Position numbers and translations under genes: made by a program. Of a stretch of DNA of 64,000 nucleotides, positions 38,600 to 48,826 are shown in pieces. Position 1 is the first letter of the stretch, and each line of letters starts with the position of its first letter. Source of the stretch: Allium sativum (Eukaryota > Streptophyta > Magnoliopsida > Asparagales > Amaryllidaceae); assembly GCA_030737875.1 (NCBI GenBank), contig CM060924.1, positions 150,902,197 through 150,966,196 of the forward strand, written 5' to 3'. The notes under the pieces were generated by a model. That model had not been told where the DNA came from. It did not search any database and was given only the letters and a program-made list of their open reading frames with translations.

Positions 38600-39266
38600 T
38601 AAGGGTTACACTAAACTTCGAGGGCATTACAAAGGCAAGTCAAGAGTCTAACAATCCACTTTTCATACTCAAGAATGGCACCATTACTGGATAACCACTT
38701 CATCCCTAGAATCAACCCATAGCCCAAAAACATAAGCATTACTCCTAAACTCAACACTTAGCATAGACATTCTCAAATCCAAAAAAGTCATGAATAAATG
38801 AGCCGATTCCCCAACAGGATTTGAGACAAAAATGGGATCCTCTACTACGCTAGTACTAAAGTGCAGAGACTCAACTATAAAAGCAGAATTAAAAGGATGC
38901 GATGTACAAAAACAAAGTTCTAACGGGTGATAGAAAAGAAAAGCTAAACCTTTAACAGGAACGTTACCACCTCTCTTAGGTACGTTAGTAGTGAGAGCAT
39001 ACAATTGCCCTCTCAACGATCTTGTTCTTTGCCCTTGTCCTTGTCCTATAATACTTAACTACATGTCCCTTTTTACCATGCTAAAGATACTATCTCTTAT
39101 CAAGGGTATTATTATCCTTTCACCTTGGCCTCTTTCCTTTCACCTTTTCCTCCTTCGTGGATTAAGCCATATCAACAAGTTTCTCATCCTTAGGCTTGTG
39201 TTCTTTATCCTTGTTCTTACTATCCTTGTATAGCTTGTTGACAAGTTTCTCGAAAGCTACCTCCAT
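38600..39266 (-). pseudogene. gag-protease pseudogene of GypsyB
   Basis: The minus strand opens at ATG 39266 (MEVAFEKLVNKLYKDSKN), a lysine-rich Gag stretch with stops. A broken zinc knuckle follows (HGKKGHVVKYY, both flanking Cys codons lost), then GQLYALT, typical of the Gag-protease junction. The protease region keeps ESLHFSTSVVEDP and VSNPVGESAHL, but the catalytic D(S/T)GA is missing (CTSHPFNSAF at that place). A frameshift at about 38718 separates these from ILGMKWL, the usual ILGMDWL with Asp replaced. Dead copy of a Ty3/gypsy polyprotein. Confidence 0.75.
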
Positions 39267-39563
39267 CGCACGGCAACCCAACAAAGCTTGAAATAAGATT
39301 AATCGCAAGTAAAACTACTGCGACTACAGATGGAAGTTGGGCACTCCTTTGCCCTCCGACATGTGTCGTACGCCTACAAAACTATGGTGGAAAGAGAGAA
39401 AGAAGAGATTCAAAGAGAGAATCAAAAGATAGTGCATACGGCTTTGGGGAATATGCCTTTCGTAAAACAAAACTTTTCTTTAGAAAAATGCTTCTTTGTA
39501 AACGTTTTTTGAAAATAATTTCAGAAGGTTTTTAAAAGCTTTTGCCCAGTCTGGTAACCTTCT

Positions 39564-39575
39564 GCTCTGATACCA
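39564..39575 (-). other. Primer-binding site of GypsyB
   Basis: The minus strand reads TGGTATCAGAGC followed by AGAAGGTTACC. B1 has TGAAGGTTACC. Confidence 0.92.
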
Positions 39576-39577
39576 AA

Positions 39578-40036
39578 TGTAACACCCCACATTCGTTAAG
39601 GTCACTCACAAAGGGAAAGCCTTAACTTCAATGGAGCATTATGGGTACTGGAATAGAAATATTACAAGACAGACATATATAAAATAGCGGAAAGTAAAGT
39701 AGAAGTACTTCAAATCATTTATTAAATATAATTGTTTACAATAAAAGCCCATCAACTTCCAATACCCAATTACATAGCTAAAATATCTATCTTGCTCAAA
39801 AACAAAGAAGCATAAAAATAAATTGTAGTATTCCCCAATAAAGCGAAGAAAGCCATAGCCAAGAGAAATCCAAGCCGTACATGAAAGAGTCTTGGAGCTT
39901 GGTAACATCCGAACTAAGCTGTATTCCCACCCTGCGAACCTGGGGGGAAACGGAAGAAAAAGAGGCGAAACAAAATGGGTCAGTCATAAATACTGAGTAA
40001 GTCCTAGTGACTTTCAGCATAAAAACAGGTAAAGAT
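39578..40036 (-). repeat. 5' LTR of GypsyB, first 459 bp before the SireA insertion
   Basis: It is collinear with 19232-19697 at roughly 93-95 % identity by eye. It breaks at 40036 after AAGAT, the expected 5-bp target of SireA. The rest lies beyond the window. Confidence 0.88.
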
Positions 40037-40599
40037 TGTTGGATCTAGAATAACCCTAGAGGGGGGGGGGTGAATAGGGTTTTTCACAGTTTTTAAACTG
40101 AACTGAAAAACTGACAGGATATTAAAATAATAAACAGATCACAGAATATAGCAGAAACAAAAATGCAGAAAATAAATCACACACAGATATACCCAGCTTC
40201 GGCAAAAACCTTGCCTACTGCTGCATTCCTAAGGTTTCTACTAGATGATAGAACAGATCCCGCATACAATACCATGTACACTCGCGACTCTCGCTCCAAT
40301 TCTAACTCTACGCTCAAAACCCTAGACTGATCGATATCCCCTCAATCAGATTTCCCCGAATTACAACCCCGTAATCCGTAATCCAGATTTTACAGACTCT
40401 GAAACTGACAGTCAACACCGTGACTGATTCCCCCTAGAGATTACAGACTCTAGAACTGCTGGTCGGTTTACAGAACAATTTAAAACAATACAAAATAAAA
40501 TAAAGCTAAACCCTAGATTAAAATAAATTTAAATTCCCCTTTAAACATTTGAACTAGACTAGGCTTAGTCAAGAGGAAATAGGCCGGCCCACTCTCTTT

Positions 40600-40790
40600 T
40601 CATTTGTTAACGCTATCCTTTTTTGTTCTGAGAAGAAAAAAAAATGGCGGCCAAGAATGGTTTTCTAGGGTTTTCTTCCTTTGCCCCAAATCGATTCGGT
40701 TGCTGTCGAAATCAAACCTCTGATGCTCTAGTCTCTACGGCTTTCTAGTTCTCCGATTTGTGATATTTTTCTCTGGCATCGATCGAAAAC
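40600..40790 (+). other. Antisense first-exon-like stretch in SireA LTR
   Basis: On the strand opposite to the element, CT-rich sequence leads into ATGGCGGCC (40644) and TCTAGGGTTTTC, and ends AAAAC|GTGAGT (donor at 40791). The same layout is at 48307-48453 and, diverged, at 49437-49608 in SireB. The frame after ATG is short. It resembles a host 5' exon facing out of the LTR; no function is proven. Confidence 0.35.
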
Positions 40791-42492
40791 GTGAGTGTAT
40801 AAAAAGAATTTTCTTTTTGCTGCTTTGAATATTGATTGAATAATTTCGATTTTGCTCTTGTTTTTCGATTTGGAATGTTTGGTTAGTTTTCCTTGGCTGC
40901 CGATGATGAATTTGGTGTGAATTTGTAGGGATTAGAAAAACCCTAAATCAACTCTGATTTCATCAATGACTTGATTTGAATTTGCGTGTTGCTTTCCCTT
41001 TTTGGTTCGATTGAATGAATGTTGTCATGATTGTAGCCTTGCGTGATTTGAAGAATATGATTCCTGGAATTCTTGCCTTGAATTAACTCGGCCCCTTAAA
41101 AAAACTTGCGTGATATTCTGGAAATCCAAAGAGGAAACTTTCCCTGATTGATACATTGAATTTTCTGTCCAATTTAAAATTTAACACTTGCAAAAAATTG
41201 TGAGAAAGATTTCTGGAATAATCAGTTTTCCTTCTTAATAACAGTTGCCAAAAAATGACTACAGCAAAATCTTTTCTGATTGATAAATTGTCGAGATTTC
41301 TGATGAATTCCTGGAAAGTTTTGCAATTAAAAAAAACTGGAACCAAATTGAAATCGCATTGCCCTTAATAAAATTCCCTTGCATGATTGTATTGCTTGCC
41401 AAAAATGATTTGAGGAATTTCTGTGAATTGACTTTTGCCTAAACATGTCTTCAATCATCTTGTTTTTCCACTGTGCCTTGATTACTTATACTTCTGGAGA
41501 GTAATATTGAAATTTTGGAAACTATTAAATGTTTTCCATTCCATAGTATATTGAACAGTATAAATGTAATCCATGCTGCTCCAGATTTCCACCTATTTGC
41601 ATGAGCTTGCTGTGGATATGTCATTGAAACTTGTTGCAGCATATACATAAGTTTGTTGACACTTGCTTTGTATTGCCTTCACTACTGTTGCACCATTTGA
41701 GTCCATCATTGTGCGGCACTATCACATTCACCATGACTTTGTTCTTTACTGTCTTGCTTGAATAATATGTGGATGAACTTGAGTTTGAGTTTGATCATTA
41801 TACTGCTGATCCATGTATACATGTATATCCTCACCATTTTGTGTTTACTGACTCGACTATGCTGCATCAATGTCATGGCCCCTTATCATTTTGAAATTGT
41901 GCATGTGTGAGCTGCATTACATGCTGAACCATGTAGCTTCATTAAAGACTGCCACCATGAGCTTCTTTGTTATTGGCTGATTCTTGCCTGATCTGCCATT
42001 TGTTTGTATACAAACTTCACTATACTGTAGAGAATTATGATACTTGCACTTGAAAGCTTTGTTGTAAGCTTCTCATTTATACATGCATGTCTATTGCCAT
42101 GCATATGTCACTGACATGCATGAACACCATGATAATTAAACTGCTAATTTTGTGTTATGTTGACCATGCTCCCTGTCATCATCCCGAATTGCTGATCCAC
42201 TTTGCTTGATCATGTTGAAACCATGCTTTGGTCATCTAAACTTGTGATGTAAGCCTGACTTACACCATACTTGAACATGAACTTGAAACTGTTGCACCTT
42301 CATATTCACATCCCTGAGCTGTTGCTTGACAATTTGGGCTGATTCATTTGTGTTTTGTCAGGCGCTGAGTCGGCTTGTGCAAACTTGTTTACAATGTTGT
42401 GCTCGGCCATTTCACTTTTAATATTTGGCTCCATGCTTGCTGTATTGTTTGGGCTGTTTGTACTTGACATTTGCACTGTGTCGAGCTTGGTC

Positions 42493-42558
42493 CACGTGGC
42501 TGCTCCACACCTGCACACTGATTGGCGAGGCAGTGCACACGTGTATTTATACACGTGT
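42493..42558 (-). promoter_or_regulatory. SireA promoter candidate: TATA box inside paired CACGTG palindrome
   Basis: ACACGTGTAT (42537-42546) and its reverse complement (42549-42558) flank two bases. On the minus strand the centre reads GTATAAATAC, a TATA box, with a G-box CACGTG on each side (42538, 42552). A third CACGTG is at 42493. SireB keeps the two flanking G-boxes (51333, 51351) with a different AT centre. G-boxes bind bZIP and bHLH factors. Confidence 0.55.
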
Positions 42559-43320
42559 GTATTTGCAGCCATCAGAAAAATATTTTCTGTCCCTGTACTA
42601 TATATAAACTGTATAGACACAGTCGGATTAACAAATCAGATCAAGTCAGAAAAATGATGAGAAACACACCAGAAAACTGAGGCAAATAAAATTTCAAAAA
42701 ATAAAATTCAAATCTGCATGTATTCAATTTTTATTTCTATTGCAGTGTACTGTGTGTGTGTTTCTGTATATGACAGGTATGAAGACTGGACTGAATGCAG
42801 AAAGCTGTGAAGACAAAAGATAAAAGACAGAAGACAGTAAAAATGAGAAGAGTGTCAGTGTGTCTGTGTAAATAAAATTGTATATATGAAATGCAAACTG
42901 AGTGAATGTATGAGTGCTATAGTGAGGAGCTAATGTATATGAAAGAGTGATTGTACTGATTATTTGTAATAAACAAAATCTATTTGAAATAAAAATAATA
43001 TTTCATTGTTGTCAAACAGACTTGTCTATTCTATTCTGTTTATTTATAAGTACAAATATGTGAAGTGTTCAAATAGTGGAGTTAAAATAGATGTACTGTT
43101 TGAATGTTAGAAATATAATATTTATATTTTAAATAAAATACAGTAAATATTTGAATTTCTGTACAGATGTATTTTATTTGAATATAAATATTACATTCCT
43201 GTCTGTGGTGGTAATATAGAACAGTACAGTAATAAACACATTTATAAAATAATATATATTTGGTTGTTATCATCAAACAAAAATCATATAATTGTGTATA
43301 CAACTGCGTTATATACAACA

Positions 43321-43551
43321 ATCTCCCCCTTTTGATGATGACAAACAAATAAAAGATTTTGATTACAATAAATGTGTTTGACGGTGAATTCTGAACTCCC
43401 CCTATTTATTAGCTCCCCCTACAACAGAAACTCCCCCTATAACTGTGCATGAGTGAAAAGAATGTAAAAGGATTCAGAATTCTCAAAATTAAAATATTTA
43501 TAAAATATTCACTCATAAATCAAAATCTAATCCATTCTCCCCCTTTTGTTA
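43321..43551 (-). other. Polypurine tract and extra polypurine copies of SireA
   Basis: The minus strand reads AAAAGGGGGAGAT directly before the LTR (43321-43333). Further AGGGGGAG(T/C) tracts lie at about 43397, 43413, 43430 and 43538, the last again AAAAGGGGGAGAA followed by a TCATCA-type flank. Multiple polypurine tracts are a recognised Sirevirus trait. Confidence 0.75.
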
Positions 43552-46208
43552 TCATCAAAAGGATACAGATTTTAAAATACATATGAAAAAAAAATGACTA
43601 AAAATATAATTTCAGCTTAAGAGGAAGAACGATCATCATAAATTTCAATCAGTCAAACAAAAATCATAATATTCTAAGAACAAGTGGCATATTTCACATT
43701 GTAGAGAATGACGAATATACGAAGAATTTTATATAAAATGGAGAGAGTTTTTTAAAAAATATTTTTCAATTATTTTCCAAAAGAATTTTATAAAAGATAA
43801 AGCACAAAATATTGTGGTGGATTTGGACTATAATTATAAATTCAACTTAAGTGACAAAATCAGATAATCTCAAATCCCAGTAGCTATCAATCAACAAATC
43901 ATAATACGTCATAAAATTTCAACATATTTCACCGAATAGAAGGATGGATTGATAGACTGGTTTTTATACACCGAGGAGAGTTTCAGATTAATTTTAATTT
44001 ATAGCATAATAGTTCCTTTTTCGTTTTATTTTGTTTAAGAGCACACTGACCACGCATAACCAGAGCTTGGATTTTTAAATGAGCTCAGTCGCAGCTTAAA
44101 TTATAAGTTGTCTCTTAACCATGCATGACCAGAGCTTGGATTTTTAAATGAGGTCAGAGACACACTTATATATATATTAATTATATATATTTATCATTTC
44201 AGCTTTAAATAGAAAGACTCCTCAGTATATACAACCAATATGGATGATAGAAATGTGGTAGGCACAGAAATGGACTGTGAAATAAATTTCTAAATTGATT
44301 ATATTATGAAATAAGCTCGACTGTACAGGGATTATTGAAAATTTTCAATTCTCACTAATTCTGAATAATAATATAGTCCCATTTCTATCACAAATTTTCA
44401 CTGTTTATTCACAAAGATTTTTAAGATTATTAACTCTCCACATTAATATAAACTCATAATGGATGACAGAATGATGAGAGGCATAGAAGATGTTCGTGAA
44501 ATAATTCCCAGTTCAAAGATATTATAATAAATATTCAACCGTCATGAAAATCTAAATAAAATCTCCTCTTATTGTGAAATATATTGTAGTCATAATTCAT
44601 CACAATTTCAAATTCGGATATATTTTGATGAATTATAAATACAGAACAATTCGGATATTGATTTCAATTTGTGAATGAATAAAAAATAAATAATTTTAAA
44701 ATTGAAAATCAATTACAAGAGGAATATGCTGATCTATACACGACAAGAGGGAAAAAGAAATGTACAAGACAAAAAGAGTGTGTGGATTTATACATGGTGA
44801 AGACAAATATAAGGCGCTTCTGATACCACTTGGTGTCTCTATTTACGAGGAATTTTAACATGATACTGAACAAGAATGTTATAGACAAAAGAATTATTAA
44901 GTACCAAGCCCGAACAGATGAGATAATAGATTATGCACATGTATTAGAGCAGCAAGCATGTGATTCCAAAACAAACATTCTTCAAAACAGTATTAGATCA
45001 ACACAGAACATAGTTTCAAACCATACTTGTCAAGATGATGTTTCTGAAGGTCACAAAAGCAATATATTCCATGATCCATGATTATAAAATTTAGTTTATT
45101 TTAAATCATTTGAAGAAATGTGAATATATCAGGATTTAATGAATCAACCACACAATATTATATTTCAGATTCAAGAAATGTGTGTGATTCAATAAATCAA
45201 TAATTTCAAATGATTTTAAACAAACATATATTAAAATCAAATAACCATGAAATAATAGAGAATTTTAAGACCATATTTTCAAAGAAATTTTCACAAGTAT
45301 TTCTGACAAACCCATAAAAAAAAATCAGATCATTTACATCAGGTTTGATAGATATTCATGATCCAAAATAATTTATTTGAAATCACTTGAATCAATGTCA
45401 AGTTTTGAAATATAATGAATCAGTCACACAAGGTTGATAATTTCAAATTTAGGAGGTGTGTGATTATTCAAAATATTAATAATTTCATATGATTTCAAAC
45501 AAACAAATTCTAACCATGATGATCATGAATTACAATGATTTTCAAGATGTATCGCTGAGATTCTAGACAATTTAAAATTTCTAAGCTAATCTGAAAAATA
45601 ATGAAAATATCACTACTGATAAATAATAGAGTGCTGTAATGAGTGTAATATTTCAAGCTTTTCTAAAATGAATTAGAAGAATCTCAAAACAGCAACGATG
45701 TGTGAATTTCCATTAAACTTTCAGATCTTCAAAAATTTAGAATTCAAATTAACAGTGTTCAAGATATGACAAGAATTCATCAACACTGTTATGAATTCAG
45801 AAATCAGAAAAATAAACCTCGAAACAATTGCAGATATTTACAAGATTAAATTCAGGATATGAGAATGATTAACACACGATGATTATATACCAATAAAGCA
45901 TATTTCCAGAATGATCATGAATTCTGCAACTGAAAGTTTTAAGAAATGCAAACAAAGAAGAGTATGGCAGTGTCAAATCAAAAAAAACAAAAACAGAAGG
46001 AGATAGAGGAAGGAATAAAAACAGAAAATAAAAAACAAACAAAGAGAATATACAAAGGTGAGTTTAGAGATCATACCAGAATCCAATGTAAAGCAGAATC
46101 TCTAACTCAACAAATCATGGCTGGAGGAACTGTGAATGATACAGAAGTATAAACCAACTTGATTTCACATTTCTTTTTGCACGGCAGTTCCTCAGCCTCC
46201 ACCGGTAC
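43552..46208 (-). other. Non-coding interior of SireA downstream of gag
   Basis: About 2.66 kb of AT-rich sequence with only short frames. It includes a duplicated block (44050-44080 and 44118-44150, CCAGAGCTTGGATTTTTAAA), several repeats of TGTGTGATT/AATCA type at 45110-45500, and a second primer-binding-site-like string at 44816-44833. No pol domain was found. Confidence 0.8.
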
Positions 46209-47663
46209 CTAACAGTTCAAGGAATCAAGTGGTCTAACAAAATTAGTAAAACCACTCACAGTTGTATTCATACGTTTTGGTACCCAGACTTGCTTATACA
46301 ACAAACCATTAGAATTAACTTTTCTACCCTTAGGAACCCAAATCGATTTGAATTTAACAAAACCTGTTTTATTTCCATTTAAGATCCAAGAATGTTTAAA
46401 TGGTTTGTTATAAAACAAATCATCATCTCGATTGTGATTTACAAATCCTTTGTAGTTTTCATAGTTAAAATTTTCAAAACAAACATTTCTAAATTGATTT
46501 GAGGGATTTTTAAAATTACAAGAATTTTGATTTCTAAAAACATCGTTTTTCCCGAATCCAAGACCAGATTTATTTCCATTATAAACTTGGTTTTGTAACA
46601 GCATATTCAACGATTTTTCCCCATTGGAAAATTTACACAATGTTGATTCTAATCGTTGAATTTTAGATTTCAGATCGCTATTTTCTTTTAATAAATTTGA
46701 GCAATTATTTATAGCGATCATCTGTTCAGCATTGGTCTGTTTCAAAACTAAATTCTCATTTTCAAGCGATCTAATTTTGGCTTGGGATTCGGAAACTTCA
46801 AGTTCAAATCGTTTTTGCTTTTCAGACTCAAACTTCTTGGATTTTTCAATCTCATTTTCAATTTCTTTCAAAATCAAACCACTTTTCACCAAATTTTCAT
46901 TTTCAGCAATTTCAAATTTGGAATATATATCAGTCTTAAAAATTTCAAATTCCTCTTGTAAAAAGTTATTCAAATTTGATAACTCAATCTTGTTCTCTTT
47001 TAAGATCAGAATTTCCTTTTCAAACTTTTGAATATTTTTATTGAGATGAACAAGATTGGTTTTCAATTTCAAACAATTTTTGCAATCTGAATTTGAAGGA
47101 TTTTTAAAACGTTCAAGTTGTGATTCCAAATAATCAATTTTGCTGATCAACTCAGAATTCCTAGATTTCAGAGACTTATTTTTCATTTGGAGTTTATCAA
47201 CAGATTTTGTTAAATCAAGACACATGTAAACCAGATCTTCATATGAGAAGTTTTCTGTTTCAGCATTTGTTGATTCTCCATCATCAGTTCCATATGAAGT
47301 TTCGTCTGCATGGCTTGTAAGGCACAGATCTGAGTCTGAGTTGTCATCCTGGGGTTTTGAGCTGTTGTCAGGTTTTCCATACAACTTGTTGAGAGTTCTC
47401 CAGACTTCCTGTGCAGATAAACAATGACATATAAGATTAAACTGTTCAGTACTAAGATAATCAAATATAATTTTCATAGCACGAGCATTGAAAGTAATAT
47501 CTACACTATGAAACCCATTAATAACAACATCCCAACATTTAATATTAACAGATTTTAAATAAAATTTCATGTTGGATTTCCAGTTTGAAAAATCTGTTCC
47601 AGTGAAAACAATTGGAGATGATCTGGACTGACTCTCAGTAGACTGACTACTAGGATTACCCAT
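46209..47663 (-). CDS. gag: Gag of SireA (Ty1/copia, Sirevirus-like), 484 aa
   Basis: Structural protein expected to assemble cytoplasmic particles around the element RNA. I start at ATG 47663 (MGNPSSQSTESQSRSSPIVF); the frame is open to GTG 47681, but that is not a plausible plant start. Residues about 17-100 carry the copia Gag pattern: FTGTDFSNWKSNMKFYLKS, then CHCLSAQEVWRTLNKLYG (UBN2-like). Residues about 145-350 are a long coiled coil rich in Glu, Lys, Leu and Asn, typical of the enlarged Sirevirus Gag. The C-terminal part has two WVPK motifs seen near the Gag end of this group. No CX2CX4HX4C zinc knuckle is visible, which is odd for an RNA-packaging Gag. It starts only 28 bases after the primer-binding site. 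The intact frame suggests recent activity or selection. A stop follows LDSLNC with no protease fused. Confidence 0.88.
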   Translation of the reverse strand: MGNPSSQSTESQSRSSPIVFTGTDFSNWKSNMKFYLKSVNIKCWDVVINGFHSVDITFNARAMKIIFDYLSTEQFNLICHCLSAQEVWRTLNKLYGKPDNSSKPQDDNSDSDLCLTSHADETSYGTDDGESTNAETENFSYEDLVYMCLDLTKSVDKLQMKNKSLKSRNSELISKIDYLESQLERFKNPSNSDCKNCLKLKTNLVHLNKNIQKFEKEILILKENKIELSNLNNFLQEEFEIFKTDIYSKFEIAENENLVKSGLILKEIENEIEKSKKFESEKQKRFELEVSESQAKIRSLENENLVLKQTNAEQMIAINNCSNLLKENSDLKSKIQRLESTLCKFSNGEKSLNMLLQNQVYNGNKSGLGFGKNDVFRNQNSCNFKNPSNQFRNVCFENFNYENYKGFVNHNRDDDLFYNKPFKHSWILNGNKTGFVKFKSIWVPKGRKVNSNGLLYKQVWVPKRMNTTVSGFTNFVRPLDSLNC

Positions 47664-47690
47664 GACTCTAGAGTTAAACACAAATACCTG

Positions 47691-47702
47691 GCTCTGATAC
47701 CA
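47691..47702 (-). other. Primer-binding site of SireA
   Basis: The minus strand reads TGGTATCAGAGC(C), complementary to tRNA-iMet, one base after the LTR end (47704). Confidence 0.92.
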
Positions 47703-47703
47703 C

Positions 47704-48826
47704 TGTTTGATCTAGAATAACCCTAGAGGGGGGGTGAATAGGGTTTTTCACAGTTTTTAAACTGAACTGAAAAACTGACAGGATATTAAAATAATAAACA
47801 GATCGCAGAATATAGCAGAAACAGAAATGCAGAAAATAAATCACACACAGGTATACCCAGCTTCTGCAAAAACCTTTCCTACTGCTGCATTCCTAAGGTT
47901 TCTACTAGATGATAGAACAGATCCCGCATACAATACCATGTACACTCGCGACTCTCGCTCCAATTCTAACTCTACGCTCAAAACCCTAGACTGATCGATA
48001 TCCCCTCAATCAGATTTCCCCGAATTACAACCCCGTAATCCGTAATCCAGATTTTACAGACTCTGAAACTGACAGTCAACACCGTGACTGATTCCCCCTA
48101 GAGATTACAGACTCTAGAACTGCTGGTCGGTTTACAGAACAATTTAAAACAATACAAAATAAAATAAAGCTAAACCCTAGATTAAAATAAATTTAAATTC
48201 CTTTAAACATTTGAACTAGACTAGGCTTAGTCAAGAGGAAATAGGCCGGCCCACTCTCTTTTCATTTGTTAACCCGATCCTTTTTTGTTCTGAGAAGAAA
48301 AAAAAAATGGCGGCCAAGAATGGTTTTCTAGGGTTTTCTTCCTTTGCCCCAAATCGATTCGGTTGCTGTCGAAATCAAACCTCTGATGCTCTAGTCTCTA
48401 CGGCTTTCTAGTTCTCCGATTTGTGATATTTTTCTATGGCGTCGATCGAAAACGTGAGTGTATAAAAAGAATTTTCTTTTTGCTGCTTTGAATATTGATT
48501 GAATAATTTCGATTTTGCTCTTGTTTTTCGATTTGGAATGTTTGGTTAGTTTTCCTTGGCTGCCGATGATGAATTTGGTGTGAATTTGTAGGGATTAGAA
48601 AAACCCTAAATCAACTCTGATTTCATCAATGACTTGATTTGAATTTGCGTGTTGCTTTCCCTTTTTGGTTCGATTGAATGAATGTTGTCATGATTGTAGC
48701 CTTGCGTGATTTGAAGAATATGATTCCTGGAATTCTTGCCTTGAATTAACTCGGCCCCTTAAAAAAACTTGCGTGATATTCTGGAAATCCAAAGAGGAAA
48801 CTTTCCCTGATTGATACATTGAATTT
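47704..48826 (-). repeat. 5' LTR of SireA, first 1123 bp before SireB
   Basis: It matches 40037-41167 with about ten differences, mostly single bases and G-run length. It is cut after AATTT (48822-48826), the expected target of SireB. Confidence 0.92.

Larger units (their letters stand above)
37177..39577 (-). other. Interior of GypsyB
   Basis: This is 2401 bp between the LTRs. The 5' third (39577-38600 on the minus strand) holds the leader and a ruined gag/protease. The remaining 37190-38600 shows no recognisable RT, RNase H or integrase and only short frames, so most of pol has been deleted. Confidence 0.8.
19232..40036 (-). mobile_element. Ty3/gypsy element GypsyB (minus strand), right part beyond window
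   Basis: Read on the minus strand, its 3' LTR is 37176 down to 19232 (split by LARD2), its interior is 39577 to 37177, and its 5' LTR starts at 39578 and is split at 40037 by SireA. Its LTR end, leader, polypurine tract and GGTTAAGT repeats are those of B1, so both belong to one family. It is inserted in A's RT frame next to ATGTA (19227-19231). The matching target duplication must lie right of the window. Confidence 0.85.
40037..43320 (-). repeat. 3' LTR of SireA
   Basis: A 3284-bp LTR. Minus-strand start is TGTTGTATATAACGCAG (43320) and end is GGTTATTCTAGATCCAACA (40037). It carries a promoter-like palindrome (42537-42558), a CACGTG-rich region, and at its far end a plant-gene-like stretch on the opposite strand (40600-40790). 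Confidence 0.9.
40037..48826 (-). mobile_element. SireA: Sirevirus-like Ty1/copia element with gag only (minus strand)
   Basis: The 3' LTR is 40037-43320, the interior 43321-47703, and the 5' LTR starts at 47704 and is cut at 48826 by SireB. LTR segments are about 99 % identical by eye over 1.12 kb. The primer-binding site is tRNA-iMet. Sirevirus features are a long coiled-coil Gag and several extra polypurine tracts before the 3' LTR. No protease, integrase, RT or RNase H is visible in the 2.9 kb after gag, so it needs a helper. Confidence 0.85.

Noticed and set aside
46732..47031. Plus-strand Phe/Ser-rich frame
   Set aside because: It is antisense to the coiled-coil part of SireA gag.
47664..47681. 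GTG start for SireA gag
   Set aside because: GTG is not a credible plant start; ATG at 47663 lies six codons inside and fits the spacing.
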